From Hsuehochloa calcarea (Eukaryota; Streptophyta; Magnoliopsida; Poales; Poaceae), in the NCBI GenBank assembly GCA_036346395.1, contig CM070599.1:13569232-13633231 (forward strand): a stretch of DNA of 64,000 nt, written 5' to 3'. A program made the position numbers and the translations under genes. Positions 29,745-41,472 of the stretch are shown here, in pieces. The first letter of the stretch is position 1, and every line of letters starts with the position of its first letter. The notes below the pieces were generated by a model, which worked only from the letters and a program-made list of their open reading frames with translations, did no database searches and was not told the DNA's origin.

Positions 29745-31359
29745 TGAGAGACCATGTGAGAGGTCCTCCACTCTGAGTGATGAATATTTGACAAGTGTGT
29801 TGATTAGATTGAGAGTTGAGGTTTTTGGTTTGGACTGCTTCGGCCGAGAGTCGAAATCGGAACTACATTGTGTATGGGCGGAAGTTCGAATCAGAACTAC
29901 CGGTGTTGGAAAAGGAACTTCCGATTTTCCCGGTTTTGGTTTGGTGAAGGAAATCGGAACTTCCGCACAAGGGGTAGCGGAGTGTCCGATAATTCTGACA
30001 TTAAGTGTTCTCTGAGATATCAAATCGGAATTAAATATCTGGGAAGTCGGTTAATCCTGATATCGGAAGTACCGCAGTGTTGAGCGCGGAACTTCCGATA
30101 TTCCTGACAAGTGCGGATGTTCCGGAAATCGGAACTTCCGCTGTGGTAAGTGCGGAACTTCTGATTGTGTCCAGAACTGTGCAGAGAAGGTTATTTTGTG
30201 ATTTTGATATTGTATGAGTTTGAGGCTTATACAAATGTTGATGCTATGTTATTGTTGAATGCTATGTGATGTGTTTTTGTCTGTGTTGACTGCAGGGCAT
30301 TAAGATGGAGTCATGGTGAGACACGTGGACCGGACTAGGCGCAGGAGGCGTTGAGGTCAGAACGGTCGGGATGTGTCGAAGACGGCGTGAATCTTGAAGC
30401 GGTTGCAGTCGTGCACAACAAGGTGTACGGAGGCTTCGGAAGGTGCGCAAGGGGCGAAGGGTCTTTTCGCAAGCGGCAAAAGTGGAGGCGGTTCCGTTCG
30501 GGTGTAGCGGGCTTAATGGGTTGGAGGCCCATTAGCAGAGGCTATAAATAGGGGAGAACCCTGGAGTTAGGGTTAGACTTTTTGAGAGGAAATTAGGGTT
30601 AGCTCCACCAAAAGGGTGTGTTTTGCTTTTTGAGTTTGTGGAGTTGATGAACTGAAACCTATTGTAATCATTCCTCTTTGTGTTACATCTGTAATCCATA
30701 TTTCAATCCAATGAAATCGAGGTTTTGATTACTTGATTTTGCAACTCTCTCTCTCTGCTCATGTTGAATATCTAGGGTTTTGGCATATCTTTTGCTTCGC
30801 TTTTATGAAATAGCATCAAACTTCATATCTAGAATCGCTTTGGTATTGCTATTACTTCCTCAAAGTTTCATGCTCTAAGAATCTGAGAATCTCGCTTATC
30901 ATTGGTTTTGGTCTTTCTTGTCCCTTCTTCAAGAAATCCATTTTTGGTTCGATTATTGAATCTTTGGTTGCAATTCTTCTCAATGAGGTCAAGAAGGTGT
31001 TTAGGATGATGTCCGTGAAACTTGACCGGAGAAGAGCATTCAAGATTTAGTTTTGGATTTTGAAAAGAAACCAGCGCCTCGTTCTTGGTCGGGACAATCG
31101 AACTTCCGATTGTCCATAGCGGAATTATCATGAGCGGAACTTCCGCACTGATTCCGGAACTACCGGAGTGCGGAAGTACCGCCGGGTAAAATCGGAACGT
31201 CCGATATTTGACAGAACAGTCTGGAATGTATGATTAGTTCTCTGATTTTGTTTTACTCTTCTTGAGAGGGTGTGTTGATCTTATTTAAATACAGTAAAGG
31301 GGAGTTCTTGATTTTAAGGCACCATTCACCCCCCCCTCTGTTGCCATTTCGGTCCTTCA
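29745..31359 (+). repeat. C4 5' LTR (1615 bp)
   Basis: TGAGAGACC to GGTCCTTCA. Palindrome groups of the CGGAACTTCCG kind at 29862-30165 and 31090-31205. TATA box 30543-30550. Most differences from the 3' LTR are small and lie in or beside the CGG/CCG-rich palindromes. Confidence 0.93.
30543..30550 (+). promoter_or_regulatory. C4 5' LTR TATA box
   Basis: TATAAATAGGGGAG, repeated in the 3' LTR at 39946-39953. Confidence 0.7.
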
Positions 31360-31360
31360 A

Positions 31361-31373
31361 TTGGTATCAGAGC
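31361..31373 (+). other. C4 primer binding site
   Basis: TTGGTATCAGAGCC one base after the LTR end, complementary to initiator tRNA-Met. Confidence 0.92.
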
Positions 31374-31415
31374 CGGTTAGCTCTTCTTGATAGATCTTAA
31401 CCGGTCGTTTGAGCC

Positions 31416-33080
31416 ATGGCAACGGACAAGTATTCCACCAAGCCTCCAGTTTTTGATGGTCTGGATTACCCCTTCTGGAAGAGCCGAATGGAAACTTACA
31501 TCCAGGCTCAGGGGTATGCCATCTGGAGAAAGGTGAAGGTTAGATTTGCTGTTCCTGCCGATGAGAACATCAATGCTGGAAACATGGCTGATGTTGAGGC
31601 AAATGCTAAGGCAAGGAACATAATCATTCAGGGTTTAAGCAGAAGTGAGTTTGATCGTATTTCTCTTTTGATTTCGCTACGACATCCGGGTGACCTCGAT
31701 GCATACCATGAGGGCACCACTCGATTAAGACGGTTCGACAAGACCAGCAAGCGTGAGTACAATAAATTTGAAATGCTTGCTTTGGTGAATCTTTAGACGA
31801 GTGCTTTTGCGCTTTCACAAGATCTTGAGCAACCTCCGAGCGGTCGGTCTTACATACCCGACTCGGATAACGCCGACGATGCTTTCGCGACTTGATCTTC
31901 GTGTTTGGGAGATGAAAGTGACTACCATCAAAGATAGCACGGACCTCTCGACCGACTCTTGATGCGCTTTACTCGCCTCAAGACTCACGAGATTGACATT
32001 GTCTCTCAAGGTCGAAGTCACAATGATGGCTTTAGTCACCGATCCCACTTCGGATCTTCTTACGAGTCGACACGTGGGTTCTCCTAGTCGCTCTCTCGTG
32101 ACATAACCGATGATCGGTTAGAGCGGCTTGAGGATGAACAGCCTAGCCCTCCTAGCTCGAAAGTTTTCCCATGCTTACAAGAGGAGGAGGGATGGTAAAA
32201 GAGGAGGTCTGTGATTTGTTTCGAGTGTGGTGGCCCCAACCACATCCGAGCAAACTGTCCCAAGCTTGGGAAGGGCAAAGGTGACTATGGCGGTCCAAGC
32301 AAGAACGACTACATCGACAAGAACCGCAACACGAAGCCCTCAAAGACTGATCAAGGCAAGAAGAAGTTCCGCAACTTTGGGAAGGCTAAGAAGTTGCTTC
32401 CATCAGCGTCCCTCACCGCCCTCGATTTAACCGGACACCAGCCGAGGTGGAGGGGTGGAGGACGATGATGGGAAGGACGATCATGATCCCAAGGACGACG
32501 GCAACTTCTCCATGTGCTTCATGGCCCTTGGGGCGAATCGAGCGACAATGTAGTCAGACTCGACCGATGAGGTTAGTCCCACTTATGACCAGCTTAATGA
32601 TGCTTTTCTTAAGCTAGGTAGATTTCATGCTAAGTCTAGGGCTAAGTGTTTTGTGTTGGAGAAGGAAGTAGCTAGACTATCACGGGAGCTTACTTTACTT
32701 ACATCTGCTCCCTCCCGTGATGATTGTGACACTTGTCGTGCTTTGCTTGATGACATGGAAAACTAAGGACCTTGCATGATAGTGTGTCCTCTGAACTTGA
32801 CATGATTAAGGTAGAGAACATTAGCCTTCTTGCTGAATTAGAGATGAGTAGGGTAGCACCTCCTGCATCCACTACTATTGAGGCTACTGCTTGCACCTCA
32901 TGTGAGGTTAAGGACAATTCGTTTAGAGGTCTTTATACCATGTTGCTTGATCTGCCTGAAACTTGTGAAAATTGTAATAATCTCAAGATGAACCTAAAAC
33001 GGGCAGATCACAAAATTGCTGAATTCCAAGCTGCGCTACTAGAGCCTATTGCTTCTTGTTTAAACTGCCCTAAGTTAATC
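31416..33080 (+). pseudogene. gag: C4 copia gag with CxxC tail, broken
   Basis: ATG at 31416 (MATDKYSTKPPVFDGLDYPF). Pieces in changing frames: N-terminal gag region to 31796, with YHEGTTR and REYNKFEML; a degraded middle (31800-32200); zinc knuckle CFECGGPNHIRANC at about 32217-32258; a lysine-rich part; then a coiled-coil tail with CDTC, CTSC, CENC and CLNC pairs (32720-33070). The tail goes on to 33300 with CKQC and CIMC. It would form the particle. Same order as C1-C3 although the sequence is well diverged. Confidence 0.85.
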
Positions 33081-34262
33081 ATTTGAACTAGAATCAGATC
33101 TAAGCGGTTTCAAGAAATGATTGATCACAAGAAGAAATTGGCTCAAGATGCTTCTAAGGATCTTGTTAGCTCACCATGCAAGCAATGTAATAAACTAAAA
33201 TGTGATTTGATTGCTTTGGATGAAAAATGTGCGAAGCTAACTAAGGACCTTCTAGAGACACAATCATCTGCTTGTATTATGTGTGCTGGGAAGAAGCCTA
33301 AGGGTTTGGTAGAGACGCCTAGTAACGTGAACCAATCGCTAGCGAGAGGACTGTCCCTCAAAGTCAGGTGTGTGCACAAGCCAATCTTTCCTCTGTTGTT
33401 GGTTCTTCTTCCGCCCCTTACCTTCTCGCTGTCCCTTTCTTCCCCTCGCTCTTCTTGCACCTCTCTCTCGGAGTGTCGATCTTATGAACACTCTCGAGAG
33501 GTTTGTAGGAGGCAAGAAGAAGCTCAATCTCATTCTAGACAAATCTAAAATTTGCAGATTTAATCGTGGTCTAGGATATGATATCCAAGAGGATATGAGG
33601 AAGCATCCACCTGTCGTGCTCAAAACCATAGCACTGTGTGTGATCAAAACTAAGCCCAGGATCGAGAAAGTCAATTTTAAGTCGCCGGGTTTTGTTCAAA
33701 GGATTTCGACGAAGAAGGTGATTCCACTGCAGCTTGACCCCTCGTAAGGCGAAGTATCATTGCACCTTCATCGTAAAGATGGACATTTAGTTGATCATTG
33801 CTTCAGGCGCGCCAAGATCGCGCGAAGAGATCGTGTTGAGTCTCTTAGGAACATTCAGGGTCAGCCCCAGATCTTGAGTGCACCTAAGACCAACACGAGG
33901 TCTAGGTTTGTGCCATCTGATGATTTTGGGCAGCATCGAGGACTTGGTTTTTCTGAGTTTTCTGATTTTCGTCCTCATGCTCCTTTGGTCGTAATCTCGC
34001 CGCCCCGAGGGTAGATCTCGCTTTCCTTCGAGATAGCTACCATGGCGAGATCAGCATGTTACTGGCACTTCGACTCGCTCTTCCATAGCAGTCGGATCCA
34101 GCAACAGGCTGAGATCTTTTGACTTGTTGAGTGACAGAGAGCGTAGGGTAGATAGAGGTCAGTCTTGCTTGACTACTTCATCTGTTCGCCGTGTTACTCA
34201 GTATTGGGTGCCAAAATCACTGCTGATTCACCCGAAGATCGAGACTTTACTCTGCTTGACTC
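33081..34262 (+). pseudogene. C4 gag tail end and gag-protease linker
   Basis: Frames at 33117-33548 (with CKQCNKLKCDL and CIMCAGKK) and 33479-33747 carry the end of the coiled-coil tail, then a basic linker with HLHRKDGHLVDHCFRR. That resembles the second knuckle-like region preceding protease in Sire elements. Several frame changes. Confidence 0.6.
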
Positions 34263-34526
34263 GTGGTCGCCGGCCGGGAAGGAAAGGTCTGGATTGTAGA
34301 CTCCGGTTGTTCTCGCCATATGACTGGAGATTCTCGTTGGTTTTCTTCCCTAGCCCGTGCTCCAGGTGATGAGACGATCACCTTCGGAGATGCTTCATTT
34401 GGGCGCGTCATCGCTAAAGGTACTGTGAGCATTAATGATTCTTTTATTTTAAAAGATGTTGCCTTAGTAAGTAAGCTGCGAGATAATCGCTTTGGTCTCT
34501 CACCACTGATGACGGTTTCGAGGTGA
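34263..34526 (+). pseudogene. pol: C4 aspartic protease region
   Basis: Active-site region VWIVDSGCSRHMTGD, with the D-S-G triad, followed by ITFGDASFGRVIAKGT and FILKDVALV, the usual copia protease blocks. It would cleave the gag-pol precursor. Only this segment is in frame. Confidence 0.85.
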
Positions 34527-34679
34527 GCTTTAAGAAAAACAATTGCAAAATTCTTGATTCTTCGGTAGTCTAGTTTATGGATTTCGTTATGGGAGGATTT
34601 TTCGTGCTGATTTTTCTCGATCTTCCGTGATCCTCTCCGATGTTTAATTGCTTCAATCCCGTGATTTGTCTTTACGGCA

Positions 34680-35500
34680 TAGGAGACTTGGTCATATAGG
34701 ATTTGATCATCGACCGAGTTAAGCGGCCACGATCTCATTCGTGGTTTGCGAAACTCAAAATGGTCAAGGATCTTGTTTGTGCTCCTTGCCGCAAGCGCGG
34801 CAAAATGGTTGCCGCTTCACATCCTCCATTCTAATGACTATGACAGATGCACGTGTCAATCGCTCCATATGGACACTGAGGGACCAACTAGAGTGCAATC
34901 GAGGGAGGAAGTGGTACGCATTTGTCGTGGTCGATGACTTCTCGAGGTATTCTTGGGTGTTCTTCTTAGCCTCAAGGATGAGACGTTTACTCTTTTCGTG
35001 GTCTTTTGGTAGGCTTTCTGTTGAGCTCCCTGTGCATTACGAGCAATTCCAGACCGATAATGGCACCGAGTTCAAGAATTCCTACTTTGAGAGTTTTTGT
35101 GGTGAGACAGTGTAGAGCACCGCCTCGTCTCCATACGCCCCCAACAAAATGGCGTTGTGGAGAGGAAGAACCGTACCTTGGTCGAGATGGCGGGACGATG
35201 CTTGATGAGTACTCTACACCTAGGAAGTTTTGGGTGAGGAATTGCTACCGCTTGTCATGTTTCTAACAGAGTTTTTCTTGGGCACTCTTGCATCGCACTT
35301 CTTATGAGTTGAGATATGGGCGAAAACCAGTCTCGCATTTTCGTGTGTTTGGTTGCAAGTGTTTTATTCTCAAGTCTGGGAACCTAGATAAGTTCGAGTC
35401 ACGATCTTGTGATGGGATCTTTCCGGGTTACTCGACTTCTTCTCGTGCCTATAGAGTGCAGGCTCATGAGTCTAGTAAATTGTTAGAAACTCAGTGAGGT
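34680..35500 (+). pseudogene. pol: C4 integrase
   Basis: Scattered over three frames: RRLGH (zinc-finger start, about 34685), KMVKDLVCAPCRKGK-like finger end, DTEGPTRV, YAFVVVDDFSRYSWVFFL, TDNGTEFKNSYFESFC, and TSYELRYGRKPVSHFRVFGC with FILKSGNLDKFESRSCDGIF. This is the copia integrase order, placed before RT. Multiple one-base shifts. Confidence 0.88.
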
Positions 35501-35930
35501 GACCTTCGATGAGGCCACCCGAGGACTAGGCCCGATATCTCGTGTTCCTTAGAGCGATCTGAGTCCATTTTGTGGACGATGAGGAGGATGGAGATGAGGG
35601 TTGTTTACCGATCCAGCTTCCTTCTCTTCCTCTTGAGGTGCCTTCTTCCACCGCACCTCGAGGAGATCACCCTTACCTTCCGCTTCTTCGAAGCTAGTGG
35701 CTCTGCTCCTATCTCATCTCGCTAATGAGGTAGAGGCCACGTCTTCATCTCACCCCGACCTCCAAGACACATTCAAAGGACCATCCTCGAGCGATCATTG
35801 GAGACCTCTTGAGCGTGTCACACGTTCCAAAGTCGGCTTATCTCTCTTCTCGCTCCATTCGCGCCTTCGCCCTCATTTGAGCCCAAAGACGTCTGTCATG
35901 CTCTTTCGATGAGTCATGGACTAACGCCAT
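35500..35930 (+). pseudogene. C4 integrase-RT linker
   Basis: Variable Ser/Pro/acidic linker between integrase and RT, no fold recognised; stops in all frames. Confidence 0.5.
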
Positions 35931-36560
35931 GCACGAGGAATTGGAAAACTTTGAAAGGAACAAGGTCGGTCCCTTGTTGAACCCCTCAAGGTCACAATAT
36001 CATTGGGACCAAATGGGTGTTCAAGAACAAGCAAAGTGAAGATGGGTTAGTCATTGAAACAAGGCTAGGCCGGGTGGCAGCTCGGGGTACTCTCAAGTTG
36101 AGGGTCTAGATTTGAAGAGACTTTTGCCCTCAGTAGCTAGACTTGAAGCCATTAGAATCCTGCTTGCCTTTGCGACTTCTAAGGGTTTCAAGCTTTACCA
36201 GATGGATGTCAAGAGTGCCTTCCTCAATGGCCTTATTGAGGAAGAAGTCTATGTGAGATGACCTCCTGGTTTCGAGAACCCCAAATACCCTAACCATGTC
36301 TCTGAGCTTTCCAAAGCCTTGTATGGACTCAAGCAGGCTCCCGAGCTTGGTATGAAAGGCTTAAGTCCTATCTCACGAGCCATGGTTTTGAGATGGGTAA
36401 AATTGACAAAACCTTGTTCATCCGCCGTCTTGGCACCGATCTTCCGCTTCGTCCGGATCTATGTGGATGACATTATCTTTGGCGGCTCCTCGCGTGCTCG
36501 CTTCCCGCTTCCGATGTCATGAGCTCGGAGTTTGAAATGAGCATGATGGGCGAGTTGAGC
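35930..36560 (+). pseudogene. pol: C4 reverse transcriptase
   Basis: Landmarks in different frames: AMHEELENFERNK, IGTKWVFKNKQSEDG, RLEAIRILLAFATSKGFK, QMDVKSAFLNGLIEEEVYV, ALYGLKQAP and the active site IYVDDIIFGG (about 36460-36490). Same set as C3, so the reading is secure even though frames shift. Confidence 0.9.
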
Positions 36561-37400
36561 TTCTTCCTTGGCTTCCAAATCAAACAGACTGGAGGGTACC
36601 TTTCTTCATCAAGGCAAATACACTCGAGACCTCCCGACAGCGTTCGACATGAATGATGGAAAGCCAAGATCAACTCCGATGGCATCTACAAATGCTCTGA
36701 TCCGGATGAAGACGGCGAACACATTGACCAAAAGGAGTTCAGAGCATGATTGGCTCTCTCTTGTACCTCACGACCTCGAGACCGGACATACATTTTTCTC
36801 GTGTGTCTTTGTGCTCGGTTTGAGCTTCTCCTCGCGTATCTCATCGACAAAGCGGTGAAGCGCATCTTCGGTACCTTGAGCTACCATTGACTATGGCATC
36901 CGGTACTCTTCCTCTTCTTGTCTATCTCTTAGAGCTTTCTCCGTCTGCGACTTTGCTAGGTCAGTAGGATAGATAGGAAGAACACTTCGGCACTTGCCAA
37001 TTCATTGGCACTTCTCTCGTCTCCGGTCGTCGAGGAAGCAATCCGGTGTTCGCATCCCACTGCAGAGGCCGAGCACGCGTTCTCGCGACCGATTCTTTGT
37101 AGTCAAGTGCTTTGGATGGTCTCGACCTGCAGGATTTCGGGCTATCTATCATTGCGTTCCACTCTTACGTGATAACACGTCTGCGATTTGCATTGCCAAG
37201 AACCCGATGCAACATTCTCGGACCAAGCATATAGATATCGATATCACTTTCTTGAGACCATGTAGAGAAGGGTGACATTGTGCTCCAGTTTGTGAGAGTG
37301 AGCACCGGCTGGCGAGATATCTTCACTAAGCCTCCGGACGACTCTCGGTTTTCACTCTGCGGAGAGCTTGGGTGGTTTGTCCTTACGGATTCTTTGTGAG
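36560..37400 (+). pseudogene. pol: C4 RT end and RNase H
   Basis: FLGFQIKQ and GTFLHQGKYTRDL, MNDGKPRSTPM, then after a degraded stretch LLRDNTSAICIAKNPMQHSR, TKHIDI and RPCREG-like remains of the RNase H end. A stop is followed by a GGGGGAG purine run at 37400. The final part is frame-shifted. Confidence 0.85.
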
Positions 37401-37422
37401 GGGGAGCGTTGTGCTACTCTTG

Positions 37423-37449
37423 TATTATATTATATTATATTATATTATA
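37423..37449. repeat. TATAT microsatellite
   Basis: Five-base units (tatat) repeated about five times just after the pol stop. Confidence 0.9.
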
Positions 37450-38300
37450 CGCTTACTCCTTTTCTGGTTTCATTTCCTTAATATTTCGGGTCGAAGTCCT
37501 TCCAACATAGGTTAGAGTGGTTCTCTTGCCACATTGCTTTGACTACTACTTCTTGTCTTGTGCTTCTAGGATGCTGCTTATTAGCTGTCTCTTCCTTCTC
37601 TAAGTAGAGCTTACTCACTTCTTATAGGTTCTAGCGGGTCGGCCACCCTTGGGTAGACAGGGGCAGTTGTTTGCTCCTTAGTGTTTGTGTAGACCACCTA
37701 ATAGTCCTAGAATCATATGGGGTAGATAAGAATCATCTCGAGCGATAGTTTTCTCTATATCTTTCTATGCTCTAAAGGACTACCGTTTTCCGCTTACTTA
37801 TCGATTCTCGCTTTTGTTCCTTTGGTTGGGGAGTTATTCTTGGTTATTCCATACTCTTAATTTTGTCATAACTCAACTTTGAATTAAAAGATGCATCTCA
37901 TTCTCAAGGGAATCTGGATTTTTGTACTTTTCATCAAGCATTGCATGATAATCAAATGGAGCCTTGTTTATTATCCCTTATGATCTGTTTTCACTATTTT
38001 ACATCTTGCCATGATTTATACCAAAAACTGCTAGGTCTATCATGACTTTTTATGTGTAGTTTAGTCTTTGCCATGCTAAGGTAATTAAAAATGCTAAACT
38101 GGAATTAAAATCTTGTCATGATAGCTCTTGAGGCTAGTCTGGTTGAAACTATCCTTTTATGATATTCGCCATGTCAAGTAGGCTGAGTTGAGTCCTGAAT
38201 CTCTTTTGAACTTTTGAGTCAGCTATGTCAGTATGTTAAGAAACATGACTTATCTCTAATCACCGATCTAAAAACTTCAAAAGCAAAAATGATCTCTTTT

Positions 38301-38449
38301 GTGCGAAAAAACTGATCTCACCAAATCTTTCTCATGAGACGGCTTGCCATTGCACTAGGCATGAACTTAGGGGGAGCCTTGGATGACCTAAGATCACCTC
38401 CTTAAGTCTGTTGCTTGGAGTGGTCGCATAAGGCTTGGGATCTAGCACA
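38301..38449 (+). other. Conserved post-pol block shared with C3
   Basis: Collinear with the reverse complement of 55648-55796 over 149 bp, with no net length difference and roughly 85% identity by eye, although flanking sequence has diverged. It holds catgagacggcttgccatt and a GGGGGAG run. A short frame (MRRLAI...LGMN) exists in both, but is too short to claim as a protein. Confidence 0.75.
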
Positions 38450-39142
38450 TGGCTAAAAAAATGGTTGAAGCTCAGGAGGCAGTTGTGGATGGCACCTAGT
38501 CCAGAGCTTGCTTTACTGAGATAAAACCATAAAAAGTCTTAAAAAAAAGAAAAATGTGCTAAAATTGCTTATCATCAAAGAGACCAAGTTCTGGATAAAA
38601 TGAGTCTTTCTTCAACTGGTAGCACTCTAAACTGTTCAGTATGAGTCTTCTTGGTTCAACTTAGATTATTTGACATGGCTTGTATCATCCTTGGATATCT
38701 TTAGCTAGACTTCAATCTTGACTTATTTGACCTGCTAAAGAATTGGATCATTAATCAGATTATGGACCTTCTGTCTTAGCTCTTCTATACATCGATTGTC
38801 ATGATCTTGATAGCATTCTTCTGTGTTATGGCTTGGTGTAATACTCAAATAGTCATTTTGGATAATCTACATGGCTCCTAATGCTTAAAATGAACATCAT
38901 ATAGTCTTTTCCTCCCTTTTCTACATATTGATGATTTTATTGCCAAAGGGGGAGAATGTGTGTGAGAAAAAGCCTTCTGAAGAAAAGCCTTGAGTTTTGT
39001 GCGAAAATTGCTCCTTCATCTCATCTCAAGTCTTTCTCTTTTTGTCAACTTGGTCTTGAGCTAAATTCTCTTGTTTAGACCTTGGTTGACTGTAATCTCA
39101 AACTCATCTTATGCTTTTTCGGTAATTGTCAATATACTCATC

Positions 39143-39153
39143 AAGGGGGAGAT
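39143..39153 (+). other. C4 polypurine tract
   Basis: AAGGGGGAGAT directly before the 3' LTR. Confidence 0.9.
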
Positions 39154-40770
39154 TGAGAGACCATGTGAGAGGTCCTCCACTCTGAGTGATGAGTATTTGA
39201 CAAGTGTGTTGATTAGATTGAGAGTTGAGGTTTTTGGTTTGGACTGTTTACAGGTGAGTCGGAAATCGGAACTACCGTGTATGGAGCGGAAGTTCGATTA
39301 ATCGGAACTACCGGTGTTGGAAAAAGGAACTTCCGATTTTCCTGGGTTTTGGTTTCGGCTGAAGGAAATCGGAACTTCCGCACAAGGGGTAGCGGAGTGT
39401 CCGATAATTCTGACATTAAGTGTTCTCTGAGATATCAAATCGGAATTAAATATCCGAAGTCGGTTAATCGGATATCGAAGTACCGCAGTTGTTGAGCGCG
39501 AACTTCCGATATTCTGACAAATCTGGATGTTAGAAATCGGAACTTCCGCTGTGGTAAGTGCGGAACTTCCGATTGTGTCCAGAACTGTGCAGAGAAGGTT
39601 ATTTTGTGATTTTGATATTGTATGAGTTTGAGGCTTATACAAATGTTGATGCTATGTTATTGTGCAATGCTATGTGATGTGTTTTTGTCTCGTGTTGATG
39701 CGGGCATTAAGATGGAGTCGTGGCGAGACACGTGGACCTGACTAGGCGCGCGAGGCGTTGATGTCGAACGGTCGGGATGTGTCAAGACGGCGTGAATCTT
39801 GAAGCGGTTGCGTCGTGCACAACAAGGTGTACGGAGGCTTCGGAAGGTGCGCAAGGGCGAAGGGTCTTTTCGCAAAGCGGCAAAAGTGGAGGCGGTTCCG
39901 TTCGGTGTAGCGGGCTTAATGGGTTGGAGGCCCATTAGCAGAGGCTATAAATAGGGGAGAACCCTGGAGTTAGGGTTAAACTTTTTGAGAGGAAATTAGG
40001 GTTAGCTCCACCAAAAGGGTGTGTTTTGCTTTTTGAGTTTGTGGAGTTGATGAACTGAAACCTATTGTAATCATTCCTCTTTGTGTTACCTCTGTAATCC
40101 ATATTTCAATCCAATGAAATCGAGGTTTTGATTACTTGATTTTGCAACTCTCTCTCTCTGCTCATGTTGAATATCTAGGGTTTTGGCATATCTTTTGCTT
40201 CGTTTTATGAAATAGCATCAAACTTCATATCTAGAATCGTTTTGGTATTGCTATTACTTCCTCAAAGTTTCATGCTCTAAGAATCTGAGAATCTCGCTTA
40301 TCATTGGTTTTGGTCTTTCTTGTCCCTTCTTCAAGAAATCCGTTTTTGGTTCGATTATTGAATCTTTGGTTGCAATTCTTCTCAATGAGGTCAAGAAGGT
40401 GTTTAGGATGATGTCCTGTGAAACTTGACCAGAGAAGAGCATTCAAGATTTAGCTTTTGGATTTTTGAAAAGAAACCCGAGCGCACTGTTCTTCGGTCAG
40501 GACAATCGGAACTTCCGATTGTCCATAGCGGAACTACCGCGGGAGGAACTTCCGCACTGATTCCGGAACTACCGGAGTGCGGAAGTACCGCCGGGTAAAA
40601 TCGGAACGTCCGATATTTGACAGAACAGTCTGGAATGTATGATTAGTTCTCTGATTTTGTTTTACTCTTCTTGAGAAGGTGTGTTGATCTTATTTAAATA
40701 CAGTAAAGGGGAGTTCTTGATTTTAAGGCATCATTCACCCCCCCCCCTCTGTTGCCATTTCGGTCCTTCA
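39154..40770 (+). repeat. C4 3' LTR (1617 bp)
   Basis: TGAGAGACC to GGTCCTTCA, followed by the GCAAC duplication. TATA box 39946-39953. Palindrome groups 39260-39565 and 40500-40615. Confidence 0.93.
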
Positions 40771-40775
40771 GCAAC

Positions 40776-41431
40776 CAAATCGGTTTTGTCGGACGGAGCT
40801 CGAAGCTCCAAAGAATGGCGGCGGCGGCCAAGCCGAGAAGAAGAAGGCTCCGCGGAGACGACGACTCGGTGGCGGTCCCACTTGGCAGAGAGAGCGAGGG
40901 CGAGCGGGTGGAGCGCCGTGCGATGGAAAACCAACGGCTGGAAGCGCGAAGCGCGGCGAAGCGAAATCGTGATCACGCAAGCGCCACGCCGCGAACATCC
41001 AACGGAGGAAGGTGGGGTTGAGCGCGCGTCCGATCGGAAGCGAGGCACGCGCCGAGCATCAACAACGAGACGAGAGCGGGGCGAGACGGTCATGCGCTTT
41101 GGAATAGTGTTGGGCTTCGCCCAAAGATCGTTCAAGGATTTTCTTTTGATTTTTCTTTTAAATAAATACAGAAAATACAATTAGCCAATAGAAAATAGCA
41201 AATGACTTTGGAAAAATTCCATAAAATTCTATAAAATATATCCAAGCATATAGAATCTAAATAAAATAGTTTTGACAATTGTTGATGTTGGGATTAAGCA
41301 CATTAAATCAGTTTGTCCTTAAAGTCCATATTAAGCTTTTTAAATTAATATTCAAATAAATCCAAATGGTGAATTTTCTCTCTACCACTATTTAAAAGAT
41401 TTTTTTAAGCTCTGAAAATTGGGATGTTACA
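40776..41431 (-). repeat. G2 3' LTR, second part
   Basis: Resumes exactly where C4 interrupted the LTR and ends TGGGATGTTACA. Its last 380 bp have no counterpart in the right LTR, which is cut earlier. Confidence 0.9.
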
Positions 41432-41446
41432 AACCTCCCCCCCTTA
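41432..41446 (-). other. G2 polypurine tract
   Basis: Plus strand aacctccccccctta, AAGGGGGGAGGTT on the sense strand, directly beside the LTR. Confidence 0.88.
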
Positions 41447-41472
41447 AACGAATCTCGACCCCGAGATTCCGG

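Larger units (their letters stand above)
37401..39142 (+). other. C4 post-pol region without long reading frame
   Basis: 1.7 kb between RNase H and the polypurine tract. No envelope-like frame is seen. Contains a (TATAT)n run at 37423-37449, a 149-bp block shared with C3 (38301-38449), and internal purine runs resembling the polypurine tract at 37399-37407, 38368-38376 and 38944-38953. Confidence 0.75.
29745..40770 (+). mobile_element. C4: full-length Sire-type Ty1/copia element
   Basis: 11,026 bp on the plus strand: 5' LTR 29745-31359, primer site 31361-31373, gag with zinc knuckle and CxxC coiled-coil tail, protease, integrase, RT, RNase H (ending near 37400), a 1.7-kb post-pol region, polypurine tract 39143-39153 and 3' LTR 39154-40770. 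The 5-bp target duplication is intact. Coding frames are broken by many small indels although the LTRs and TSD look young. Integrase before RT defines Ty1/copia; the long post-pol region and gag tail suit Sire/Maximus. Confidence 0.93.

Noticed and set aside
37401..39142. Envelope-like gene after C4 pol, as reported for some Sire elements
   Set aside because: No frame over about 80 codons on the sense strand and no signal peptide or membrane segment; only the 149-bp block is conserved.
40681..41184. 167-residue frame across the C4/G2 boundary
   Set aside because: Crosses an LTR end and target duplication; the sequence is LTR leader, not a gene.
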